The notes beneath the pieces were generated by a model. The model searched no databases. It saw nothing but the letters and a program-made list of their open reading frames with translations, and was not told where the DNA came from. Shown here in pieces: positions 52,316-61,115 of a stretch of DNA of 64,000 bases. The position numbers and the translations under genes are program-made. Origin of the DNA: Burkholderiales bacterium JOSHI_001 (GTDB taxonomy: Bacteria > Pseudomonadota > Gammaproteobacteria > Burkholderiales > Burkholderiaceae_C); NCBI GenBank assembly GCA_000244995.1, contig CM001438.1, forward strand, positions 4,382,096-4,446,095, read 5' to 3'. Each line of letters starts with the position of its first letter. Position 1 is the stretch's first letter.

Positions 52316-52349
52316 TTGACCTGGCCGATATTTGGGATAAATTTCCCAA
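52316..52349 (+). promoter_or_regulatory. Promoter and palindromic operator of the DUF6502 gene
   Basis: TTGACC (52316-52321), 16 bases, TAAATT (52338-52343) forms a sigma70-like promoter whose start would fall 0-2 bases before the ATG at 52352, so the message may be leaderless. TGGGATAAATTTCCCA (52333-52348) is the third copy of the locus palindrome, with one mismatch. No ribosome-binding site is seen. Confidence 0.55.
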
Positions 52350-52351
52350 TT

Positions 52352-53194
52352 ATGGACGCCAGCAACCGACTCCACACCGCGCTCACCAGCGCCATGCTGC
52401 AATTGCTGCGGCCCCTGTGCCGTCTGCTCTTGCGGCACAACATCCCGTTCGGGGTGCTTGAAGAACTGGCCAAGCACGCCTACGTCCAGGTGGCCATGGC
52501 CGACTTCGGCATCCCGGGCAAGAAGCCCAGCATGTCGCGGGCGTCGATCCTGACCGGGTTGACGCGCAAGGACGTGCAGCGCCTGGTCACCGGCCCCGAG
52601 CCGGCCCGGGCAGTGCCCAGCGACGGCTACAACCGGGCCGCGCGGGTGCTGACCGGCTGGGCGCGCGATGCGCACTACCAGGACGAATTCGGCCAGCCCC
52701 TGCCCCTGAGCGTGCAGGACGGCGAACACAACTTCGCGGAACTGGTGCGCCGCCACAGTGGCGACATGCCGGTGCGCGCGGTGCTGGACGAACTGGTGCG
52801 CGTGGGCGCCGTGGCACGCCGAGACGACCAGTTGCTGGAAATGGTGGCCCGGGCCTACGTGCCCAAGGCCAGCGAGGTGGACAAGCTGGGCATCCTGGGC
52901 ACCGACGTGGCCGACCTGATCGCCACCATCGACCACAACCTGCAGCACGGCGACACCGACCCGCGCTACCAGCGCAAGGTGATGTACCTGAGCATCCCGT
53001 ACGCGGTGGTGCCCGATTTCAAGCGCGAGAGCGCCACCCGCGCCCAGGCCCTGCTGGAGCACCTGGACCGCTGGCTGGAAGAACGCGACACAACCAACCC
53101 CGACGACCAACCCGACGTGCCGCGTGTGCGCCTGGGTTTGGGCATTTATCACATCGAGGCCCCGGAAGCCCCGACATTCCCCAAGGAGAATTGA
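52352..53194 (+). CDS. DUF6502 family protein, possible DNA-binding regulator
   Basis: 280 residues, soluble. The first 90 residues look like a winged-helix unit (LRPLCRLLLRHNIPFGVLEELAKHAY, then SRASILTGLTRKDVQRLVTG with a recognition-helix pattern). The C-terminal half is helical and uncharacterised (SIPYAVVPDFKRESATRAQALLEHLDRWL). I recall this family beside DUF5666 genes in other proteobacteria, which is the arrangement here (ATG of the next gene 2 bases after the stop). A palindrome shared with two other promoters sits over its own promoter, so autoregulation is plausible. DNA binding is inferred. Confidence 0.8.
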   Translation: MDASNRLHTALTSAMLQLLRPLCRLLLRHNIPFGVLEELAKHAYVQVAMADFGIPGKKPSMSRASILTGLTRKDVQRLVTGPEPARAVPSDGYNRAARVLTGWARDAHYQDEFGQPLPLSVQDGEHNFAELVRRHSGDMPVRAVLDELVRVGAVARRDDQLLEMVARAYVPKASEVDKLGILGTDVADLIATIDHNLQHGDTDPRYQRKVMYLSIPYAVVPDFKRESATRAQALLEHLDRWLEERDTTNPDDQPDVPRVRLGLGIYHIEAPEAPTFPKEN

Positions 53195-53195
53195 C

Positions 53196-54722
53196 ATGAC
53201 AAGCAAGTTCAAGGCGGCCCTGGCCGCGGTATGCACGGCGGCACTGCTGGCCGCCTGCGGCGGCGGTGGCGGCATTGGCGGCACCGGCCCCGTTGTGGAC
53301 AACAACGCCGGCACGCCGGGTGGCATCGGCGGCACCGGCACCGGCGGCACGGGCGTGGCCTTCGGAACGGTGTCGGGTTACGGCAGCGTCATCATCAATG
53401 GCGTGCACTACGAAGACAACGGCGTCACGATCACCAAGGCGGACGACAGCAAGGTGACCGGCGACGGCGCCAGCACCACCACCCGCAGCGCCCTGCCCAT
53501 CGGCAGCCTGGTGCGGGTGGACTTCAATGGCACCACCACGGCCCTGGGCTTCAAGGTGGACGACTCCATCAGCGGGCGCATCGAAAGCGTGGTGCCTGGG
53601 GTCAGCGTCACCGTGATGGGCCAGACCGTGCGCATCGACGACACCACGAGCCAGTACGAGGACAACGTGCTGCGCACCGGCGGCGTGGCCTTGGCGCAAG
53701 GCAACTTCGTGCGCATCCAGGGCCAGGCCGACGACAAGGGTGGCCTGCTGGCCAGCTACGTCAACAAGCTGTCGGCCAGCGGCACGCTGTTCGAGGTGAA
53801 GGGCGTGGTCAGCGGCCACAACCCGACCGCAGGCACCTTCAGCGTTGGCAGCCTGAACGTCACCTACAGCAGCAGCACCACCACCAGCGACATGCCCCCG
53901 GACAACTGGAATGGCCTGGTGGTGGAGGTGAAGGGCAGCAACTGCTCCAACCTGGGCAGTGTGTGCGGCACACTGACGGCCACCAAGGTGGAACCCGACG
54001 GCGGCCTGTCCTCGTCCAGCAGCACGTCCAAGGACGCCGAGATCGAGGGCATTGTGGCCGCCGTGGTCTTGGGCGACCCGAGCACGGGCGTGGGCAGCTT
54101 CAAGATCGGCAACACCACCGTCGCCGTCACCACAAGCACCCGGTGGGAAGGCGGCACCCGGGTCGACTTCGCGGTGGGTGTGAAGCTGGAAGCCGAAGGC
54201 AAGCTGGCCAACGGCGTGCTCACCGCCAGCAAGGTGTCGCTGCGGGACGGCTCGCGCCTGGAAGGCAACATCACCGGGCTGGCCACCAGCAATGGCGTCA
54301 CCAGCTTCAAGCTCGCCGGCCTGCCCAATGTGACCATCAAGGCCAACAGCAGCACCAGCTTCAAGAGCGGCACGCTGGGCGGCCTGGCCAACAGCAACCA
54401 CCTGCGCGTCCGCGGTCGTGTCAGCAGCGACGGCACCACCGTGGTGGCCACCGAAGTGGACGTGCGTTCCGCCTCGGCCGACAACCGCCTGGAAATTCGC
54501 GGCCTGGTGACCGCCGTTTCCGGCACCACGCTCACCATCCTGGGCACCTCGGTGAACGTGAACGGCCTGTCCTTCAGCGACTCACGCAGCAGCAGCAGCG
54601 GCACCAGCGTGTCGATGACGCAGGCCGCCTTCCTGGCCGCCGCCAAGGCCGGCGTCACGGTGAAGCTGCGCAGCGACACCATCGGCGCCACCTGGAAGGA
54701 AGCCGAGCTGGAAAGCGACTGA
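53196..54722 (+). CDS. DUF5666 multi-repeat lipoprotein
   Basis: 508 residues from an ATG with AAGGAG upstream. Lipobox LLAAC (Cys at 21), then a Gly-rich linker (GGGGGIGGTGP). About five tandem beta-rich units of 70-90 residues follow, each with a turn like EGIVAAV, RGLVTAVSGTTLTILG, SGRIESVVPGVSVTVMG or NGVLTASKVSLRDGS. This OB-like repeat is DUF5666. It is probably an outer-membrane or periplasmic surface protein. Cotranscribed with DUF6502 and closed by a strong terminator. No enzyme motif is seen; a role in the polysaccharide locus is inferred from position. Confidence 0.85.
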   Translation: MTSKFKAALAAVCTAALLAACGGGGGIGGTGPVVDNNAGTPGGIGGTGTGGTGVAFGTVSGYGSVIINGVHYEDNGVTITKADDSKVTGDGASTTTRSALPIGSLVRVDFNGTTTALGFKVDDSISGRIESVVPGVSVTVMGQTVRIDDTTSQYEDNVLRTGGVALAQGNFVRIQGQADDKGGLLASYVNKLSASGTLFEVKGVVSGHNPTAGTFSVGSLNVTYSSSTTTSDMPPDNWNGLVVEVKGSNCSNLGSVCGTLTATKVEPDGGLSSSSSTSKDAEIEGIVAAVVLGDPSTGVGSFKIGNTTVAVTTSTRWEGGTRVDFAVGVKLEAEGKLANGVLTASKVSLRDGSRLEGNITGLATSNGVTSFKLAGLPNVTIKANSSTSFKSGTLGGLANSNHLRVRGRVSSDGTTVVATEVDVRSASADNRLEIRGLVTAVSGTTLTILGTSVNVNGLSFSDSRSSSSGTSVSMTQAAFLAAAKAGVTVKLRSDTIGATWKEAELESD

Positions 54723-54732
54723 TCCAGCGCCA

Positions 54733-54756
54733 GCACCCGGCGTCACCGCCGGGTGC
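54733..54756 (+). other. 10-bp hairpin after the DUF5666 gene
   Basis: GCACCCGGCG (54733-54742), loop TCAC, CGCCGGGTGC (54747-54756). Perfect stem without T tract, 10 bases after the stop and ahead of a true terminator. It may protect the transcript 3' end. Confidence 0.5.
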
Positions 54757-54820
54757 AAGACGCCAGGCGGCGCGCGGGATGCGTGCCGCCTTCGGCGTTT
54801 GAAGATCCTGGGGAATGTTC

Positions 54821-54855
54821 AAGCGGTACGGGCTCCACCCGCACCGCTTTTTTTT
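54821..54855 (+). terminator. Rho-independent terminator after the DUF6502-DUF5666 operon
   Basis: AAGCGGT (54821-54827) pairs with ACCGCTT (54843-54849), with an inner CGGG/CCCG extension across one mismatch. The T run spans eight bases (54848-54855). Confidence 0.88.
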
Positions 54856-54861
54856 GGCCTG

Positions 54862-56049
54862 TCAGCCGATCTGGCGCGCCGCGGCCAGCGCGCGCAGCAC
54901 GGCGCGGTTGACTTCGGACACCGACATCATGATGGCGTCGGCCGCGCTGCGGATGTCGTACACCGACGCCGCTTCCACCGCGCGCACCAGCTCCAGGTAG
55001 GGGTGGTGCGGCCCGGCTTCGTCCACCAGCGCGCTGCGCACCGCGTCGGACACCGGGATGCTGCCCAGCAGTTGCGCGAAGGGCTGGCCCATCATGCGGT
55101 CCAGCAGGGAGAACACGCCGCAGATGAACATGTCGCCGCGCTGGTCGGCGTCGGCACTGCCGCGCACCAGCTCTTCCATCAGCAGGCCCCGGCGCACGGC
55201 GGCATACATCACCGGCTTCATGTCGGGGTCCTTGCTGGCGCTGGCCAGCAGCAGGGCCAGCCAGCGCTTCAGGCGCGCATAGCCCAGCATCATGATGGCG
55301 TGGCCGAAGGACGTGATTTCAACGGACAGGCCAAAGGCCGGCGAGTTGATGTAGCGCATCAGCCGGAAGGCCAGCGCCGGGTCGTTCTTCAGGATGGCTT
55401 CCAACTGCGCCACCGGCGCCTGGCGGTCCACGCCGTTGATCAGCTCAACGATGAACTGCATCTCCGGCTTGTGGCCGGCCGACGGCTTGGCCACCGCGCC
55501 TTCCATCGGCCAGCCCAGCACCGCGATGGCGCCGCGGCTGAAGGCGGCTTCCAGTTCGGGCAGGGTGGTCACCCCGGACTGCACATGCGGAATGGTGCGG
55601 GTGATGCCCCCGGGCGGCGGCAGGCCGTCGCGGCGTTCGTCCGAGACATCGACAATGGAATAGGCGAAGCAGGGCAGCACCTCGCGCGGCAAGGGCGCCA
55701 GCGGCCGGCCCTTGATGAGCAGGGTGTTGCCATGCTTGTAAAGCGCCTGGATCACCTCGCTGTGCGCGGCGTCGCTGGCCATGAAGGCCGGCACTTCCAC
55801 CATCAGGTTCACCGGCGGGTCGGCCCCCATCAGGTCGTGCAGCAGGGTTTCGCTCACCACGTTCAGCGACACGCGGCCGGCCTCGGGCGGCCACACCTCG
55901 CCCACCGCGGCGATCAGTTCACCGGCGTTGGGTGCGATCTCGGGCCGGATCGGAAAGACCGTGAGCCGCACCGCGGTGACGTTGCGCTGGCGGTCGATCA
56001 TCGGCGCATAGCCGAGCGCAACCTGGTCTAGGACGGGGTGGTCCATCAA
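54862..56049 (-). CDS. HDOD domain signalling protein (degenerate EAL-like + HDOD)
   Basis: 395 residues. The N-terminal 190 residues resemble a degenerate EAL-like region of the YuxH type (LGYAPMIDRQRNVTAVRLTVFP, then LIKGRPLAP), without catalytic EAL motif residues. The C-terminal part is an HDOD domain (LEAILKNDPALAFRLMRYINSPAFGLSVEITSFGHAIMMLG), which lacks the HD metal residues. Such proteins are regulatory scaffolds in motility and stress. It follows flgL on the same strand after 21 bases, so it may be read through from the flagellar operon. Confidence 0.85.
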   Translation of the reverse strand: MMDHPVLDQVALGYAPMIDRQRNVTAVRLTVFPIRPEIAPNAGELIAAVGEVWPPEAGRVSLNVVSETLLHDLMGADPPVNLMVEVPAFMASDAAHSEVIQALYKHGNTLLIKGRPLAPLPREVLPCFAYSIVDVSDERRDGLPPPGGITRTIPHVQSGVTTLPELEAAFSRGAIAVLGWPMEGAVAKPSAGHKPEMQFIVELINGVDRQAPVAQLEAILKNDPALAFRLMRYINSPAFGLSVEITSFGHAIMMLGYARLKRWLALLLASASKDPDMKPVMYAAVRRGLLMEELVRGSADADQRGDMFICGVFSLLDRMMGQPFAQLLGSIPVSDAVRSALVDEAGPHHPYLELVRAVEAASVYDIRSAADAIMMSVSEVNRAVLRALAAARQIG

Positions 56050-56070
56050 GCGGTCCGGGGTCTCAGGAAA

Positions 56071-57273
56071 TCAGGGGTTCAGGTACTGGAACAGCGACAT
56101 GCGCTGCACCATCGAATAGGTCTGCAATGCAGCATCGTAGCTGCTTTGTTTGGTCTTGAAGTCTGACACGGCCTGCACCATGTCCAGGTCCTCGGCCGAG
56201 GATCGGTCGGTCTGGGCCTGCAACTTTTGCCCGCCCAGGCGGCTTTCGGTGTTGTCCAGCCGGGCCAGCCAGGCGCCGGCATCGGCCCGCTGGGCGCCCA
56301 TGGTGATGGCCACGCTGTCCAGGTCGCGCAGGGCGAACTGCACCGCCTGGGTGGCGGGGGCGTTGGCGACGTTGGCCGTGCCCAGCACGCCGATGGCACG
56401 GTCCAGGGCGTCGAAGACATTCAGCGTGGGCTGCGAAGGAACCGCCTGGAAGGTTTCGCCGTCCACCGGTTTGCCAGACACGGTGAAGGCCAGGCCGCTG
56501 CCCGGTTCCAGTTCAATGGACTGGCCACTGGCCCAGGACTGGCCGGTGGCGGTGGGCACGCCGTCCTTGAACAGGTCGTAGGTGGTGGTGCCGCCCGACA
56601 CGGTGAAGCGCACGTCATAGGTGGACGTGGTGGGGGTTCCCTGCGAGGCCCGGCCGGCGTCCACGAAGGCGCCACCGCCCGCGGTGACCGCGCGCGTCTC
56701 GAAGATGCCATTGCCGCTGGGTGCGCTCATCCAGGTGGCGTTGCCGTCACGGTTCAAGGGCAGGGCCTCGTCGCTGGCGGTATAGCGCAGTTGCGACGGC
56801 GCGGTGGACTGCACCGAGCCGGCCACATCGGCAAAGGGCGGGGTCACCGGGTCCTGCTGCCCGAACAGGAAGCCGCCGGTGCCGTCGCCCCGGTTGGCCA
56901 CCTGCAGCAGTTGCGCGCGCAGGCCCGCCAGGCGCTGCACCACCGCGTTGCGCTGGCTGTCGTCGAAGCTGGCGTTGCCGGCCGAGAGGATCATCTCGCG
57001 CGCCTGCTGCATCAATTCATCCGCGTCGCCCAGCGCGGCCTCGGCCTGCACCATGTTGTTGCGGCTGGCGTCCAGCGCGCGCTGGTTGGCGTCGGCCCGC
57101 GCGGCGGCGGCCATGGCGCGCTCGGCCCGGGCGGCGGACGTGGGGTCGTCGCTGGCCTTTTCTACGCGCTTGCCGCTGGTCAGGCGCGCTTGCGCGTCGG
57201 ACATGTCGCGCTGGCGCTTTTGCAGCGTGTCCACGCCGGTGGAGTAGGCCAGGTGGGTGGAGATGCGAAGCAT
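56071..57273 (-). CDS. flgL: Flagellar hook-filament junction protein FlgL
   Basis: 400 residues. N-terminus MLRISTHLAYSTGVDTLQKRQRDMSDAQARLTSGKRVEKASDDP is the flagellin/FlgL D0-D1 pattern. The C-terminal helix (YDAALQTYSMVQRMSLFQYLNP) packs with it. Sits at the junction of hook and filament, distal to FlgK. Directly after flgK in the operon. Confidence 0.94.
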   Translation of the reverse strand: MLRISTHLAYSTGVDTLQKRQRDMSDAQARLTSGKRVEKASDDPTSAARAERAMAAAARADANQRALDASRNNMVQAEAALGDADELMQQAREMILSAGNASFDDSQRNAVVQRLAGLRAQLLQVANRGDGTGGFLFGQQDPVTPPFADVAGSVQSTAPSQLRYTASDEALPLNRDGNATWMSAPSGNGIFETRAVTAGGGAFVDAGRASQGTPTTSTYDVRFTVSGGTTTYDLFKDGVPTATGQSWASGQSIELEPGSGLAFTVSGKPVDGETFQAVPSQPTLNVFDALDRAIGVLGTANVANAPATQAVQFALRDLDSVAITMGAQRADAGAWLARLDNTESRLGGQKLQAQTDRSSAEDLDMVQAVSDFKTKQSSYDAALQTYSMVQRMSLFQYLNP

Positions 57274-57322
57274 GGAATTTGCCTTTCAAAACCGTCAGAA
57301 CGCAACGCCAGGCGCGCCGGCA

Positions 57323-58978
57323 TCAGGCCCCTGCCACCTGCAGCAGGGTCGAGAAGATGGACTGCGCCACCTGCAACACCTTGGCCGCGGCCTGGTAGCC
57401 CTGCTGGTACTGCATCAACTGGGCGGCCTCTTCGTCCAGGTTCACGCCGGAATTGCTGGCCACGGCGGCCTTGGCGGCGTCCGCCACGGTGGCCGACATT
57501 TCACTGGCGGTGCGTGCGCCCTGCACCCGCACACCGATGTCGGCCATGGCGTTGGCCCAGGCGTCGGTGAGGGTGGAGCCGCCGGACACGGCGCCGGTGG
57601 CGCTGTCCTGCATGCGCTGCACCAGCGGGGCGTCGCGCAGCGCCACCATGGCCAGCGCGTTGCCGTTCTCGCTGGTGGCATTGGCCGCGGCAATGCCGCG
57701 CGGGTCGAAGATGTCGCGCTGGAAGCCGGCGGCCACGCGCGCCAGCGGCTGCAGCAAGAAGCGGTTGTTGGTGGCCGGCGGCGGGGCGCCCAGGTCGATG
57801 TTCAGCCCGTCCACCGGGGCGCCGGTCAAGGGCTGGGCCGCGCCGTCGGGGCGTTCGCGCAGTTGCCAGGCGCCGGCGTCAAAGAACAATTCGTACTCGC
57901 TGGCCTTCACCAGCGTGGGGTCGTCGATGCTCAGGCTGACGTTGGACACGCTGGTGTTGGTGTCGGCCGGCAGCACCGTGGGCGCGCCGAAGCTGAACAG
58001 GCTGGCACCGGTGCTGCCGGTCATGTCCAGGCCTTGCGCCTGCTGCTGGTTGAAGGCGCTGCCCACGGCCAGCACCATTTGGCCGATCAGGCTGCGCGCC
58101 TTGACCAGGTCGTCGTCCTGGAAGCGCATCAGCCCGCTGACCGAGCCGGTGCCCAGGGTGTCGGTTTCCAGCGGGTGGCTGCCGTTGGTTTCTTCCACCA
58201 GGATGGCGCTGCGCGAGCTGTCGTAGGGGTCGCTGCCCAGCTTCAGCTTCACCTGCTGCGAACCCAGCACCAGGCGCTGGCCGCCGGCCACGAAGACCGA
58301 CGTGGTGCCGTCGCTGGAATCGGTCACCGTGGTCAGCTGCAGGTAGCCGGCCAGTTCATTGATGAGCTGGTCGCGCTGGTCCAGCAGGTCGTTGGGCGCG
58401 TGCTCGCTGCCGCGGGTGGCGGCAATGCGGGTGTTCACCTCGGCGATCTTGCCCGTCAGGCTGTTGATCTGCGTGACCGAATTGGTGAGCGACTGGTTGA
58501 CGCTTTCCTGCGCGTCGTCGATCAACTGCGACGCCGCCTGAAAGCGGTTGGCCAGGTCGTCGGCGTTGGCCAGCACCACCTGGCGGGCCGAAATGTCCTG
58601 CGGGCGGCTGGCCACGTCCACCATGGAATTGATCAGCTGGCCGGTGGCATGGCCCAGGCCTTCTTCGCCACCCTGGAAGATGTCCTGGATGCGGTCCAGC
58701 TGCTCGTGGCGGGCGCTGTCGAAAGCCGCCTGGCTGCGCGTGACCACCGCTTCCTTGGTGAGGAAGGCGCTGTAGTCGCGCGTGATGGTCTCGACGTCGG
58801 AGCCCTTGCCGAAAAAGCCCGCACCGGTGAACTGGCCCTGCGCGGTGGCCAGCACCACGCGCTGGCGCGAATAGCCTTCCACGCCCGCGTTGGCGATGTT
58901 GTGGCCGGTGGTCTGCAAGCCGGCGTAGTTGGCCTCCATGGCCCGCACGCCCAGCGACATCAATGCGGAAGCGGTCAC
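57323..58978 (-). CDS. flgK: Flagellar hook-associated protein FlgK
   Basis: 551 residues from a GTG at 58978; an ATG at 58960 is an alternative, but only the GTG has a G-rich site upstream. N-terminal rod-family motif ANYAGLQTTGHNIANAGVEGYSRQRV and C-terminal helix NSGVNLDEEAAQLMQYQQGYQAAAKVLQVAQSIF. Length matches enteric FlgK. The 111-base gap to flgJ holds two short palindromes (58993-59006; 59011-59025) without a T tract. Confidence 0.95.
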   Translation of the reverse strand: MTASALMSLGVRAMEANYAGLQTTGHNIANAGVEGYSRQRVVLATAQGQFTGAGFFGKGSDVETITRDYSAFLTKEAVVTRSQAAFDSARHEQLDRIQDIFQGGEEGLGHATGQLINSMVDVASRPQDISARQVVLANADDLANRFQAASQLIDDAQESVNQSLTNSVTQINSLTGKIAEVNTRIAATRGSEHAPNDLLDQRDQLINELAGYLQLTTVTDSSDGTTSVFVAGGQRLVLGSQQVKLKLGSDPYDSSRSAILVEETNGSHPLETDTLGTGSVSGLMRFQDDDLVKARSLIGQMVLAVGSAFNQQQAQGLDMTGSTGASLFSFGAPTVLPADTNTSVSNVSLSIDDPTLVKASEYELFFDAGAWQLRERPDGAAQPLTGAPVDGLNIDLGAPPPATNNRFLLQPLARVAAGFQRDIFDPRGIAAANATSENGNALAMVALRDAPLVQRMQDSATGAVSGGSTLTDAWANAMADIGVRVQGARTASEMSATVADAAKAAVASNSGVNLDEEAAQLMQYQQGYQAAAKVLQVAQSIFSTLLQVAGA

Positions 58979-59089
58979 GTGCGCCCCCCGTCCGGCGAAT
59001 TCGCCGACCGGCCCCCCGAGGGGGCTCGGGCCGGCTTGGGAGCGGCCCGGCGCTCGGCCCGGCGCGTGGAGGAATGACTATTCATGGCA

Positions 59090-59977
59090 TCAGGCCAAGG
59101 AACGCTGCAGGCGCAGCGTGGTGTTGATCACCTTGGCCAGCTTGTCGGCATAGGCCGGGTCGGTGGCGTAGCCGGCGCGCTGCAGGCCCTGCGCGAAGCC
59201 CTTGGCGCTGGGGCCGGCGGCGATGACGCGTTCGTAGCGCGGGTTGTCCTTCATCAGCTTGGCGTAGTCGGAAAAGCTTTCGGCGTAGCTGCCATAGGCG
59301 CGGAACTTCTGCACCACCTTCTGCGCCTTGCCGTTCACGTACTCGGTGGTCATCACCTCGGCCACCGGGCCCTTCCAGTTGCTGCCGGCCTTGATGCCGA
59401 ACAGGTTGTTGGCGCTGGTGCCGTCGGCGTGGCGAATTTCCTTGCGGCCCCAGCCGGTCTCCAGCGCCGCCTGGCTCAGCATGAAGTTGGCCGGTATGCC
59501 GGTGGCGGCCTCGGCGGCCTTGGCCGCATCGCTGTGCTGCTGCACGAAGCCGGCCGCGCCCTTCTGCGGCACCTGGGTCGGGCTGCTGTTGCCGATCTCC
59601 GTGGGCGTGTTGTTGGCCGAGCCGGTCCGGGGGATGGGGCCGGGCGTCAGGCCCATCTGGCGTTCCAGCTGGCGCGCGATCATGTCCGACAGGCTGCCCG
59701 TGGCCAGCGACGTGCGGGCCGAGAGTTTTTCCATCATCTGCGAATCCAGCAGGTCGGTGCCCAGCTGGGTGCCCTGGTTGTCCATCAGACCGCTGCTGGG
59801 CGTGGCGGCGCGCATGCTCTTCATCAGCTGCTGCATGAACAGCGTTTCAAACTGGCGCGCCGCTTCGCGTGCGGCGGTCTTGGGGTCGGTCTGGGCGCTG
59901 CTCTTCAACGCGTTCAGGCTGCGCGTGTCCGCCACCAGGCTGTTGGTGGACAGGTTGGCATTTGGAATGGCTGCCAT
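59090..59977 (-). CDS. flgJ: Flagellar rod assembly protein / muramidase FlgJ
   Basis: 295 residues. N-terminal rod-capping part (AAREAARQFETLFMQQLMKSMRAAT, SGLMDNQGTQLGTDLLDSQM). C-terminal glucosaminidase domain (PANFMLSQAALETGWGRKEI, catalytic Glu in ALETGWG; SANNLFGIKAGSNW). It is the two-domain form that opens the peptidoglycan layer. ATG overlaps the flgI stop by one base (TGATG). Confidence 0.96.
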   Translation of the reverse strand: MAAIPNANLSTNSLVADTRSLNALKSSAQTDPKTAAREAARQFETLFMQQLMKSMRAATPSSGLMDNQGTQLGTDLLDSQMMEKLSARTSLATGSLSDMIARQLERQMGLTPGPIPRTGSANNTPTEIGNSSPTQVPQKGAAGFVQQHSDAAKAAEAATGIPANFMLSQAALETGWGRKEIRHADGTSANNLFGIKAGSNWKGPVAEVMTTEYVNGKAQKVVQKFRAYGSYAESFSDYAKLMKDNPRYERVIAAGPSAKGFAQGLQRAGYATDPAYADKLAKVINTTLRLQRSLA

Positions 59978-61104
59978 CAGATCACCTCGATCTCTGCGTT
60001 CAGCGCGCCAGCGCTCTTCATCGCCTGAAGAATGGCCAGCAGGTCCTGGGGCGTGGCGCCCAGGGTGTTCAGGGCCTTCACCACATCGGCCAGCTTGGCG
60101 CCGGGCGGCAGTTGCATCAGCGCCCCACCCTGCTGGGTGATGGCGATGTCCACCTTCTCGGCCTGCACGGTGCTGCCGCCGCTCAAGGCGTTGGGCTGGC
60201 TGATGACGGGGGTGGACGCCACGGTGACGGTCAGCGCACCATGCGCCACCGCGCAGGTGCCCAGTGTCACGCTTTCGTTGATGACCACCGAGCCGGTGCG
60301 CGGGTTCAGCACCACCTTGGCGGCGGGCTTGGCCAGGGCCAGGTCCAGGTTCTCGATGTCGGCCAGGAAGCCCACGCGCTCGGCGGCGTCGGCAGGCATC
60401 TTCACCTGCACCACGCGGCCATCCAGCGCCTGCGCGGTGCCAGCGCCCTTGGAGCCATTGATGGCCTTGGCCACCTCGCGCGCGGTGGCGAAGTCCATCG
60501 CGTTCAGGTCCAGCTGCACCGTGTTGCCCAGGGTCAAGGTGGAGGCCACCGCGCGTTCCACCGTGGCGCCCTGCGGCAGGCGGCCGGCCGAAAGGTGGTT
60601 GATCACCACCTTGGAGCCGCCGGCCGACGCGCCCGCGCCGCCGATGATGATGTTGCCCTGCGCCAGTGCGTAGATCTGGCCGTCGCTGCCTTTCAGCGGC
60701 GTGGCGATCAGCGTGCCGCCGCGCAGGCTCTTGGCATTGCCCACCGACGAGACGTTCACGTCCACCCGCTGGCCCGGCTGGGCAAAAGGCGGCAGTTCGG
60801 CCGTGACCAGCACCGCGGCCACGTTGCGCAGCTGCATGGTGGTGCCCGGTGGAATGGCCACGCCCATCTGCTGCAGCATGGCGACAATGCTCTGCGTGGT
60901 GAAGGGGGCTTGCGTGCTCTGGTCGCCGGTGCCGTCCAGGCCCACCACCAGGCCGTAGCCGGTGAGCGGGTTGCTGCGCACGCCCTGCACCGTGGCCACC
61001 TCCTTGATGCGGGCGGCATTGGCCGGCCACCACACTGCCGCACTGGCGATGAAGACGGTGGCCAGCACCAGGGCATGGATCAGGCGTTCGGTCGGGGTGC
61101 GCAT
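59977..61104 (-). CDS. flgI: Flagellar P-ring protein FlgI
   Basis: 375 residues from MRTPTERLIHALV, which gives a proper Sec signal peptide ending in PANAARI. An ATG 8 codons earlier (61128) overlaps flgH and is possible. Family text is plain: IKEVATVQGVRSNPLTGYGLVVGLDGTGDQ, QMGVAIPPGT, LNTLGATPQDLLAILQAMKSAGAL. It forms the periplasmic bushing around the rod. Confidence 0.96.
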   Translation of the reverse strand: MRTPTERLIHALVLATVFIASAAVWWPANAARIKEVATVQGVRSNPLTGYGLVVGLDGTGDQSTQAPFTTQSIVAMLQQMGVAIPPGTTMQLRNVAAVLVTAELPPFAQPGQRVDVNVSSVGNAKSLRGGTLIATPLKGSDGQIYALAQGNIIIGGAGASAGGSKVVINHLSAGRLPQGATVERAVASTLTLGNTVQLDLNAMDFATAREVAKAINGSKGAGTAQALDGRVVQVKMPADAAERVGFLADIENLDLALAKPAAKVVLNPRTGSVVINESVTLGTCAVAHGALTVTVASTPVISQPNALSGGSTVQAEKVDIAITQQGGALMQLPPGAKLADVVKALNTLGATPQDLLAILQAMKSAGALNAEIEVI

Positions 61105-61115
61105 GGCAGGCAGCT

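Noticed and set aside
58993-59025. Terminator between flgJ and flgK
   Set aside because: Two short palindromes are present but no T tract, and the genes on both sides belong to one operon.
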